The notes beneath the pieces were generated by a model. It was not told the DNA's origin. It did no database searches and saw only the letters and a list, made by a program, of their open reading frames with translations. A program made the position numbers and the translations under genes. A stretch of DNA of 64,000 nt. Origin: an uncultured Flavobacteriales bacterium (GTDB lineage Bacteria; Bacteroidota; Bacteroidia; Flavobacteriales_D; Parvicellaceae). Shown here piece by piece: positions 1-8,500 of the stretch (the first letter of the stretch is position 1; every line of letters starts with the position of its first letter). The DNA lies in contig CALSPA010000003.1 in NCBI GenBank assembly GCA_943788115.1, forward strand, positions 186,001 to 250,000, read 5' to 3'.

Positions 1-465
1 ATCGCAAATGCCAAGAAATAAACCTGCGTCAAACATGTTATGAGATAAGCCTATAGCTGTTGATAACGCAATTACATCTCTGCTTAGTAATGACAACTCC
101 ATCCCCATTTGACCTTGAGTAACTCCATCGCACATCGCAGGAACACCTGCCGCAACTTGTGCAACAGCACCAATAGCAGCCGCCTTTGAACGAATTATTT
201 CAGGATAATTCTCATATGGCTTATGAGCTGAAAGCATGTCATTGTATGAATTAATAATCCCAATATTCACTTTTTCTTCTCCCTTAAGAGATGCTTTATC
301 TTCAAAATTACAGCTTGCAAAAGCATGGGCTAAATTCCCACAAGAAAGTTTAGCTCTTGTAACTTTTGTTAGTTGTGAGTTATTCATTTGAGCTAAATAT
401 TTAGCTCTAGAAACAACACTTCTTTCAATAATTCTATTGGTAATATTTATTATACTTTTATTCAT
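1..465 (-). CDS. edd: 6-phosphogluconate dehydratase, N-terminal part (runs off the window)
   Basis: Only the first 155 codons are inside the window; the rest lies left of position 1. The enzyme dehydrates 6-phosphogluconate to 2-keto-3-deoxy-6-phosphogluconate, the first committed step of the Entner-Doudoroff pathway, and belongs to the IlvD/Edd Fe-S dehydratase family. Visible family signatures are SYNDMLSAHKPYENYPEIIR, GVPAMCDGVTQGQMGMELSL and RDVIALSTAIGLSHNMFDAG. The ATG at 465-463 is chosen because it follows the pgl stop codon by only three bases and gives a normal Edd N-terminus. It is the third gene of a zwf-pgl-edd operon, which fixes its role. No disruption is seen in the visible part. 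Confidence 0.93.
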   Translation of the reverse strand, partial: MNKSIINITNRIIERSVVSRAKYLAQMNNSQLTKVTRAKLSCGNLAHAFASCNFEDKASLKGEEKVNIGIINSYNDMLSAHKPYENYPEIIRSKAAAIGAVAQVAAGVPAMCDGVTQGQMGMELSLLSRDVIALSTAIGLSHNMFDAGLFLGICD

Positions 466-468
466 AAT

Positions 469-1146
469 TTATTTGGTCCAATAAACGTTTAAAACTGGAT
501 TTTTTTGATTAGTAAATAGTGAGATTGGGGTCTTCAAACTATGAGCATTATCAAAGACTCTCTTTTTTTCATCTCCTTTAATGTACAATATTAAATGGTT
601 AGCCAATAAGATAGATGCTCTATTGTGGGTGATTCTCTTGAAAGGATTTACTGGAGCACTACTCATTAATAACTGAGGCTTCTTGTTTTGAAGACCTTCC
701 AAAAGAGATGCTGTGTTAGGAAATAATGATGCAGTATGACCGTCTGTTCCCATACCTAAAATCACAAGGGTTTTTGCATTTAAAAAATTAGCATTGGCTT
801 TATTAGAAAGCAATAAATTTTGATTCTGGTTTGTTAAACTCATAACAAGCGGAGAGAAAGATGCTTTTGATAAAATATATTCTCCTAACGCTTTTTTAAT
901 ATTACAATAATTACTGTCTTTGTCAGTAGCTGGAACATATCTATCATCAACAAGACCAATTTTAACTTTTCCCCATTTAATAGACAGCTCTTTAAACCTT
1001 TGGTATAAAGCAAGGGGAGTTGACCCTCCCGAAAGAAGAATTGAAGCGCCTCCTTTTAGGGCTATGTCATTATTAATAGAAGACTCAATATTAGAAAGAA
1101 GAGAATCTAATAAAACTTTTTCGCTATGAAAATCTATCCACTTCAT
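469..1146 (-). CDS. pgl: 6-phosphogluconolactonase (DevB/SOL family)
   Basis: Hydrolyses 6-phosphogluconolactone, the product of G6P dehydrogenase, to 6-phosphogluconate in the cytoplasm. The 225 residues are slightly short for the DevB family but complete. The N-terminal glycine loop LSGGSTPL (about 38-45), LVDDRYVP (about 65-72) and the family hallmark LGMGTDGHTASLFP (about 130-143) are all present. Its start overlaps the zwf stop by four bases and its stop lies three bases before edd, so the three genes are almost certainly co-transcribed and translationally coupled. Nothing is unusual in the sequence. Confidence 0.95.
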   Translation of the reverse strand: MKWIDFHSEKVLLDSLLSNIESSINNDIALKGGASILLSGGSTPLALYQRFKELSIKWGKVKIGLVDDRYVPATDKDSNYCNIKKALGEYILSKASFSPLVMSLTNQNQNLLLSNKANANFLNAKTLVILGMGTDGHTASLFPNTASLLEGLQNKKPQLLMSSAPVNPFKRITHNRASILLANHLILYIKGDEKKRVFDNAHSLKTPISLFTNQKNPVLNVYWTK

Positions 1147-2606
1147 TCTGAGCTATTTTTATGCCATTGATCATCATTAAGTAATATCTCATCTCCAGGG
1201 CCATCTGTTCCAGCCTTGTAAAGGTTGTTCTTATGGCCAGTTTCTTTCCAAGCATTAGAAATAGATGTTATCCAGTCCCAAGAAGCAGAAAGCTCGTCAT
1301 TACTCATAAACAAGGTTTGATTTCCTCTTACAACATCCATTAATAACCTTTCATATGCATCTGGAAACCGCCCTTTAAAAGATTCTTGATAATCCAGTTT
1401 CATAGATACTGGTTTATACCTGTAACCTCCAGGACCAGGAACTTTAACCATTTGAACAAACTCTATTCTTTCCTTTGGCTGAAGTCTTATTATTAATTTA
1501 TTATTAATAAAGTTTTTCTGTTCAGGAAAAACATTGTGAGGAACGTTTTTAAAAGTGATTACTATTTCAGAAAACTTTTCTGACATTCTTTTACCGGTTC
1601 TAATGTAAAATGGAACGCTCTTCCACCTCCAGTTATCAATGTATGCCCTAATGGCCACAAATGTTTCCGTTTCAGAAGAAAAATCTTCAATATCTTCCAA
1701 ATAAGATGGAAGCATCATTTCATTAGTTCCTCCTCTTGAATATTGCCCTTTTACAGCACAATCTTCTACGTTTTGATTATTGATTAACCTTAATGACTTT
1801 AATACCTTGTATTTTTCAACTCTTACCTCATCGGCATTTAGCATTGAAGGAGGCTCCATAGCAATTAAACATAACAATTGAAGAAGGTGATTTTGAACCA
1901 TATCTAAAAGAGCTCCGTATTGATTGTAATAATCACCTCTTTTCTCAACCCCTAAACTTTCAGCAGCAGAAATCTGAACACTTTTAATATGATTAGAGTT
2001 CCAAGAATTTTCAAAAAGATAATTGGCAAATCGAAGAACCATTAAATTCTGAACTGTTTCTTTTCCCAAGTAATGATCAATTCGATAAATTTGATTTTCA
2101 GAAAAATATGCTAAAATTTCTCCATTTATCTCATTAGAGGAGCCTTTATCCTTTCCTAAAGGTTTTTCAAGAACAATTCTAGATTGAATAGTAATAAGAT
2201 TATGTTCATGGAGTTTTTTAGCAATTGAACCAAACACTGTAGATGGGGTTGCTAAATAATACACTCGAACAGAATTAAAAGATCTTTTAAACCAATCCTC
2301 TAGTTTTAGATAAGCTGAATTATCTGAAATTGAAACAACATCAACCTTACTTAACAAATCATTTAAAACAGCACTATTGATATTTATTACACTATTTTCA
2401 AGATTCTTTTGGAGAATTATTTTAAAATTTACTTCATCTTCTTTTTTTCTTACAATAGCAGCTATTCTGCTTTTCGGCTTTACCTGTCCTTCATTTAGCC
2501 TGTAGTATAGTGCAGGAAAGATTTTCCTGAATGAAAGATCACCAGTTGCTCCAAAAATGACCATGTCGAAATCTTGAACTGTTTCAATTGATTTTTTTCC
2601 TATCAT
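1143..2606 (-). CDS. zwf: Glucose-6-phosphate 1-dehydrogenase
   Basis: Oxidises glucose-6-phosphate to 6-phosphogluconolactone with NAD(P)+; entry enzyme of the oxidative pentose phosphate and Entner-Doudoroff routes. 487 residues, normal family length. The dinucleotide-binding motif FGATGDLSFRK is at about residues 18-28, EKPLGKD at 147-153, and the substrate-binding RIDHYLGKE signature at 175-183. The catalytic-His region DMVQNHLLQLL follows. It is the first gene of the zwf-pgl-edd operon. The 145-bp upstream gap contains a perfect 7-bp inverted repeat (2701-2719), a possible operator, but no convincing -7 element. Confidence 0.96.
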   Translation of the reverse strand: MIGKKSIETVQDFDMVIFGATGDLSFRKIFPALYYRLNEGQVKPKSRIAAIVRKKEDEVNFKIILQKNLENSVININSAVLNDLLSKVDVVSISDNSAYLKLEDWFKRSFNSVRVYYLATPSTVFGSIAKKLHEHNLITIQSRIVLEKPLGKDKGSSNEINGEILAYFSENQIYRIDHYLGKETVQNLMVLRFANYLFENSWNSNHIKSVQISAAESLGVEKRGDYYNQYGALLDMVQNHLLQLLCLIAMEPPSMLNADEVRVEKYKVLKSLRLINNQNVEDCAVKGQYSRGGTNEMMLPSYLEDIEDFSSETETFVAIRAYIDNWRWKSVPFYIRTGKRMSEKFSEIVITFKNVPHNVFPEQKNFINNKLIIRLQPKERIEFVQMVKVPGPGGYRYKPVSMKLDYQESFKGRFPDAYERLLMDVVRGNQTLFMSNDELSASWDWITSISNAWKETGHKNNLYKAGTDGPGDEILLNDDQWHKNSSE

Positions 2607-2700
2607 TTATTATTTATTATTTATTTAGCCAGAAATATTAGAATTAGCTAAATAAGAATATTCACTAATTAGAGAAATTAAATAGATCTCATCGCTAAGA

Positions 2701-2719
2701 TAGTGTATTTTTTACACTA
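2701..2719. promoter_or_regulatory. Perfect inverted repeat TAGTGTA-N5-TACACTA upstream of zwf
   Basis: Two 7-bp arms match perfectly around five T bases, about 95 bp upstream of the zwf start and 33 bp past the end of the next upstream gene. There is no T run after the hairpin in the minus direction, so it is a poor terminator for the 2752-4245 gene. An operator for a dimeric repressor of the sugar-catabolic operon is possible but is inference from position only. Confidence 0.3.
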
Positions 2720-2751
2720 AAAAAGATTGTTTAACACATTATCAAACATTT

Positions 2752-4245
2752 TTAAATGCTCGTATGGTTATATTCTTCTAATAGAACAGTATATATTTTT
2801 TTATTAATCAGCCTTGATTTCATCCAGGAGTAAAAAGACAGCAACTTAGGATCTTCAAAAATCTTAGCTTTAGACAAATTAAATTTTGTAAATAATTCGT
2901 CTAAATCTTTAAGACTCACTTTAAGTGGGTCATTTAGGAAGGCAATAACAAAGTCAACAAAATTAATTGCAAATCTATATTCATCAGCTTTTAACATTTC
3001 CTTGTGTTGTTTTTTTATTCCTTTTAAAATCCCCAAACACATTTCTATATTACCAATTTCTAATTGAGTTATTACCCTAATCATATCCTTCCTAATAAGC
3101 CACTCTCTGCCCATGTTTTTTTGATAATAAGCCGCAGACTTATTCATGTAAATTAGAATACGATTCGCTTTACTAAAATCTTCAACAGTACAATAGTAAG
3201 CTACTAGGTTTAGACTTAAATTATGGTGCTCCTTCTCTGAGCTTTTATAACTTTTGGTATTAAAATACTTTTCGTGCTCTTCAATTGCCTTTTCTATTTG
3301 TCCAGAAAAAACCTTAATAGAACAATCTAAAGAAAGGTGTCTAACTAAATATGTTGCTTTAACATCTTCATTCTTTTTCATAAGCTCATATACATTTGTC
3401 AAATGAATATTCGCTTTTTCAAAATTTCGAATGTGAAAATATGCGTGTGCCATTATGTATTCTAATCTAGCAAGTTCTGGTTCTAAATTTAATTTACTAG
3501 TAAATTGATAGACAATGTTTTGATAGTATTCACTAAGGGCGTTAACCAACAAATAATGTTTCCTACTAATTAAAAATTCCGTTCTTATAATTTCAACAAT
3601 TTTCAGATGTGTCTTAGGAGAAAGAGCTACATCTTTTAGCAATTCATATTTTGCAAGTGTTTCTTTAATTAAATTTCCTGCAAAAGAAACTTCACCATCA
3701 ATTAGCTTATTTTTTAACTCACTCTGAACCTGAATAAAATACAATTGAAACTGATCTTCAATTAATTGTTCTTTTTGAAGCTTTAAAAGTTTTTGTTGAG
3801 TGTCTTCAAATTCATTGGAGGCATAATATGGAAGTATTTGAAGTTTCATTCTTTGAACCAACACATTAATGAACGTGTTTTTAGATTGAAGAGCCTCTTT
3901 TTCTTCTTTTAATAGTAATTCCCATGCAATTTCATATTTGTTTAGATTAATAAAATACTGAACCATCATTAATCTCGATTCTTTTTGAAACCTTTTTAAT
4001 TTTGCACTTTTAAGCATTAAATAATTTTCCAATTCTTTTGCTATTCTTTTTCTGACAGCATGATAATTTTGCTGCCCCTTAAATTGATTCCCTATTTTAT
4101 TATCATTTAAATAACTGGTGTATAATATTTTAAAAACTTCAACATCTTTTCTTGCTGCTACCGGCCTCTTTCTAGCTAAAAAATGAATAAACTCTTCTTT
4201 ATCATACTCGGAAAACGTTAGAACAACTTCTTTAATAAAATCCAT
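2752..4245 (-). CDS. Large helical cytoplasmic protein of unknown function
   Basis: I do not recognise a named family. The 497 residues lack a signal peptide and membrane segments. They are rich in Leu, Lys, Glu and Asn with many predicted helices, in the style of TPR-like helical-hairpin proteins of Bacteroidota (for instance an ARLEYIMAHAYFHIRNFEKA stretch that resembles a TPR unit). The N-terminal 70 residues contain a basic patch with ARKRPVAARK. It stands alone: it is divergent from the CsgG-like gene at 4389 and separated from zwf by 145 bp. A scaffold or interaction role would be a guess. Confidence 0.75.
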   Translation of the reverse strand: MDFIKEVVLTFSEYDKEEFIHFLARKRPVAARKDVEVFKILYTSYLNDNKIGNQFKGQQNYHAVRKRIAKELENYLMLKSAKLKRFQKESRLMMVQYFINLNKYEIAWELLLKEEKEALQSKNTFINVLVQRMKLQILPYYASNEFEDTQQKLLKLQKEQLIEDQFQLYFIQVQSELKNKLIDGEVSFAGNLIKETLAKYELLKDVALSPKTHLKIVEIIRTEFLISRKHYLLVNALSEYYQNIVYQFTSKLNLEPELARLEYIMAHAYFHIRNFEKANIHLTNVYELMKKNEDVKATYLVRHLSLDCSIKVFSGQIEKAIEEHEKYFNTKSYKSSEKEHHNLSLNLVAYYCTVEDFSKANRILIYMNKSAAYYQKNMGREWLIRKDMIRVITQLEIGNIEMCLGILKGIKKQHKEMLKADEYRFAINFVDFVIAFLNDPLKVSLKDLDELFTKFNLSKAKIFEDPKLLSFYSWMKSRLINKKIYTVLLEEYNHTSI

Positions 4246-4340
4246 TTATATGTCCTTTTTTATCTATTTAAAATTCTGAAAAACAGATGGTTAAGCAAAC
4301 AAACCACTTTTTTACTTATCCCTAAATATTTAATTTACTA

Positions 4341-4371
4341 TTTTAGCATCACTAAAACAAGCATAGATTTG
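4341..4371 (+). promoter_or_regulatory. Candidate Bacteroidota promoter for the CsgG-like gene
   Basis: The -7 element TAGATTTG (4364-4371) matches the Bacteroidota consensus TAnnTTTG exactly. A weak -33-like TTTTAG lies 17 bases upstream. The predicted transcript would start about 12 bases before the ATG at 4389. The -33 match is poor, so confidence is moderate. Confidence 0.42.
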
Positions 4372-4388
4372 ATAAAAATAAAAAAGTC

Positions 4389-5507
4389 ATGAAAAAAATA
4401 TTTATAACCATTATTAGTCTTCTAATATTTAATGTAATTGGTCAAGCTCAGAAATTAAATTCTGCAGGAATAGTTAGTGTTTACACTCAAGGTGTAAGAA
4501 TTAGCCCTGACATGGCAGAAAGTCTGCTAAGAATTGAAGTAACGAAAACTGAACGCTACAATGTTTTTGACAAGCTTGACATGAAAGAAATCATTGAAAG
4601 TGCAAACATAAATGCTGAAACTTGTTATGGAAAAAAGTGCATGCTTTCGATTGGAAAAGCAGCAGAAGTTGACAAAATAATAACTGGATCAATAGAAGAT
4701 TTAGGAAAAAAAATAGTAATAACAGTTAAAATTCTTGATATAGCCTCAGAATCATATGATAAAATTGTGATTCAAGAGTTTATTAACCTAGAAACAGAAC
4801 TTCAATTAATGGTTCAAATAACAGTAAACAAAGCATTAGGCATTGAAAACGACCCTAACATTGCCAATAATCTTATTTATTACAACCAACCCCCACAAAC
4901 CCCTATAACCTACACAAAAAACAGTGGTCCAAGAATGGGCGTTGCGGTAGTTGGTGGTGAGCTTGGCTCTGTTTTGACAGCATCTGAAGAATATGGGGGC
5001 TATGACATGTTTCCAGTACTTTCTCAAATTGGATACCAATTTGAAGGGGCATATTTAAGTGCTGGAAATTTCCAAGCACTAGTAGAAGGATTAGTTCTTT
5101 TTACAGGTATTGAGCAAAACATGTTTAATCCATCTTTTACTTTTATTAATGGTTTCAGGAGCTCAAAAAATGGCTGGGAGATTGGATTTGGGCCAACTTT
5201 TAGAGGTAAGAGAACTGCAAATGGATACTATATTAATGATTCTGGAAAACTAGAAGACTGGAGACTACCATATGAATGGAACGGACAAGATACTTCTGGC
5301 GTTTATATATCTAATCCAAATCAAATAGTAGAAAGAATGGATAAGAGAGGTGGAGTAAAATTATCTGCAGGTTGGGTTTGGGCTATTGGAAAAACATTTC
5401 ATTCTGGATATTTAAACATACCTGTAAATGCCTATTTTTCACATTCTAAAGAAGGCTTTTATACAGGCATCTCAGTTGGCTTTAACATTGCAAAAAAAGA
5501 AAACTAA
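4389..5507 (+). CDS. Secreted CsgG/LpoB-like domain protein with a C-terminal beta-rich region
   Basis: A signal peptide (about residues 1-20, ending IGQAQ) is followed by a region of about 130 residues with the CsgG/LpoB/FlgO-type layout. That layout is a VERY-like LLRIEVTKTERYNVFDKLDM stretch, then ETCYGKKCMLSIGKAAEVDK, then KIITGSIEDLGKKIVITVKI. The remaining 200 residues are glycine- and aromatic-rich, as in a small outer-membrane beta domain. CsgG-type domains act in the periplasm or at the outer membrane as secretion pores or penicillin-binding-protein activators; which applies here is not clear. It has its own promoter-like site and a strong terminator after it, so it is probably monocistronic. 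Confidence 0.72.
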   Translation: MKKIFITIISLLIFNVIGQAQKLNSAGIVSVYTQGVRISPDMAESLLRIEVTKTERYNVFDKLDMKEIIESANINAETCYGKKCMLSIGKAAEVDKIITGSIEDLGKKIVITVKILDIASESYDKIVIQEFINLETELQLMVQITVNKALGIENDPNIANNLIYYNQPPQTPITYTKNSGPRMGVAVVGGELGSVLTASEEYGGYDMFPVLSQIGYQFEGAYLSAGNFQALVEGLVLFTGIEQNMFNPSFTFINGFRSSKNGWEIGFGPTFRGKRTANGYYINDSGKLEDWRLPYEWNGQDTSGVYISNPNQIVERMDKRGGVKLSAGWVWAIGKTFHSGYLNIPVNAYFSHSKEGFYTGISVGFNIAKKEN

Positions 5508-5510
5508 TAA

Positions 5511-5543
5511 AAAGCCCTAGGGGTTTATAACTCCTAGGGCTTT
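5511..5543. terminator. Bidirectional intrinsic terminator between convergent genes
   Basis: A 13-bp stem (AAAGCCCTAGGGG / CTCCTAGGGCTTT, one G-T pair) closes a 7-base TTTATAA loop. The A run on one side and T run on the other let it end transcription of both the CsgG-like gene and the large secreted-protein gene. Confidence 0.85.
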
Positions 5544-5569
5544 ATTATAACTTTACTAATGATCCCTTA

Positions 5570-8500
5570 TTATTTTTTAACGATTCTAGTTTCTGTAATA
5601 TGATCTTTTGTTTGATTAAAACGTAAGATGTAAACTCCTCTAGGTAATTTGTTAATGTCTAAAGTGTTCTTGTTAAACCCTTTGTTTAATTCAAGGTAAT
5701 CTGACATTACTGTTTTGCCTGTTGCATCTGTAATTGTGTAATACACATCGTCTCCTTGATACTGATCTAATTCAAACTCGATTGTTACATCACTCCAAGC
5801 TGGATTTGGATATACATCTACTGGCAACCCTCCTACAGTTGAACCACATGAGCTACTAACCGGATAGAATGTTTTTGCTTTACCGTCAAAATCTACCTGA
5901 GTTAATCTGTAATAGCTTAAGTTAGCAAGTGGATTGTTATCTGTAAATAGATAGTCCATTTGTGTATTACTGTTACCTCCTGGTACACCTGGCAATTCGC
6001 CAACAACTTCCCAAGCTAACGCATCTGTACTTCTTTCAATTAAGAACTTCTCGTTGTTTATCTGAGATACTACACTAAAGTTAACATCTACTATATCATG
6101 AGAACACTCTGTATGGAAAGAAAGTAAATCTATAGGTAGAGAGTTATTACCTCCACTACCTGAACCCAAGTTAAATGGACTAAAATCTCCTACAAACAAA
6201 TCACTCTTTACCCTACCATTTGATGCTGTAGCACTACCAGAACCTGTATTATCTGTTAGAGTTGCGCCAATCTTGTCCCAGCTAGAACCGTTGTAATGAG
6301 CTAAAACAATATCGTTTGGAGTATCTACACCACAAGTAGCATCCCAATTTAATGCCACGTAGCAGTCTGAACCACTAGTAGTTCGTTCTATATCCCACCA
6401 GCAACCCATAGCTACATGATCTAAATCATTAGGAACAGTACAAGGAGTATTATTATTACCATTACCATCATAAGAAATACTTGTGTGAGCGGTGTTTTTA
6501 AATTCTGCAGTATATGTAGTTGCAGTAGTTGCTGAAGGTGTAATAACTACAGGTCTGTAATTAGTTCCATCACCAACCGGAAGTAGGTAATCATCAGTAG
6601 AATTTGTTTTTCTATCTATTGGACCAACAATCATTGATGAAGCACTTCCTGTTGTAAGTGCTGAAGCAGCAGTGTTTTCAATTGTAAGCTTATTTGAAGC
6701 TGTTGTTATAACGTTACCAACAGTAAGTGTTAATACACCCGTGATTCCTACTGCAGAACCCAGATATACATCGTGACCTGTTAAATTAATTGTAAGGGCT
6801 CCAAGATCATGCCCGTTTAAATCTAAATACATATCCTCATCATGTGTAGTAGAGTTATTTGACTGAACATTTGTTACATGAGATGCTCCGCTATTGACCG
6901 TTACACCAGAGGCAATTGACATTGCAAAATACGATGCTGAACTAACTTGTCCTTGGAGGTTTAAAGTGCCACCAGTTAAATTAAGTGTTCCTGCATCCAT
7001 ATCAAATTTATTTTCGGTAGAAGTACCCCCACCACTACCAACATAGGATTTAATATTTATAGTTCCTCCAGATTGAGTAATTGTTGGAGCGCCTGAAGAA
7101 GCTGACAATTGATCTACAACATTTAAGGTTCCTCCGCTTACATCCAAAGTACCAGCGGTCATATCAAGATCTCCTGATGAAGTATTTCCGACATTAACTG
7201 TACCTCCGTCAAGATCAAAAGTTCCTCCATCTATTTTTAGGACATCATTTCCACCAGCATTAATATTTAGAACCCCTGAAGTTATTTGTAAAGTCCCTGC
7301 TGTTACTTCAACATCATCCTCAACATTAATTGTTTGACCAGCAATCAAAAATGTTTTAGAGCCAGACAACAAATCAATAGTTTTGCAGGTAATATCTCCA
7401 GTGGTTGTAACACTTCCACCTGTTGATGTCGCCTTCAAATTTATATCTTCATCATTAAATGCACAAATATTATGAGCTGCAGAGTTATCCATTGTAACAC
7501 TACCAGAACCTGTTGAAATTAAATTCCCTGCGGTTCTAGTCATATCACTTTTTAAATAAACTGTATTTCCATCAATATCAAAATCACCTGCAGTTAAAAT
7601 TAAATCGCCATATACTTTTGATGTAGCTGCCATAGTTTTAGTTCCTGTTCCATCGATTTCAAGGTTATTGTAGCTACTTCCTGATGATGCAGACATCCCT
7701 AAAACAGTTTGACTTCCACCATCATATTCAACAGTACCCGAAGACCTTGTAAAGGAACCTAAACTTGTAACTGTATTAGACATTTGCAATCTTCCAGATC
7801 CAGTAAAAGTGACACTACCTCCAGTTGCATCAAAAGCACCATCGGCATCGAACACTGCACTTGATGCAATGCTTAAAGTACCATCAATATCTGAAGCCCC
7901 TGAAACAGTAATGCTACCTGAGCTAACGGTAATGTCTGCATCAGAATTTACAATTAAAGACGCAACGCTAACCGTTGAGCTAATGCTAGGCTGATTAGTA
8001 ACATCAGGAACTACAACATCGGAAGAGCTTGTTGGAACCAAATCACACGCCCAATTAGATGCTTCTGCCCAATCTGTACTTGTAGACCCGTCCCAAGTAC
8101 CAGGAACAGTTACCGTTACCACAACTGCATCTGTATTTCCACTAACACATCCATCATTAGTTGTTTCTGTTAAAGTATAAGTTGTTGTAGCTCCAGGTGT
8201 AAATGCAACACCATCTGTTACAGAATTATCCCATGCTACTGAAGATTGTAGTTCGGTAGGTGGTGAAAAGTTCCAAACACCAACTGCAAAACCATCATTC
8301 CCATTTCCTGAAACATCTTCTATTGATTGGCCAGAGCCAATGTTCATGTTCCAATATCCTTTTAAAGCAGGAGAATTCACAGAAGGCAACCCTAATCCAG
8401 CTAAATCTCTATTCATTAGCGCTTGAATATCTCTATCTGTTCTAGCTACATTCCAAACCCTAACTTCATCTATAGCACCTAAAAAATTACGTGTTGAAGG

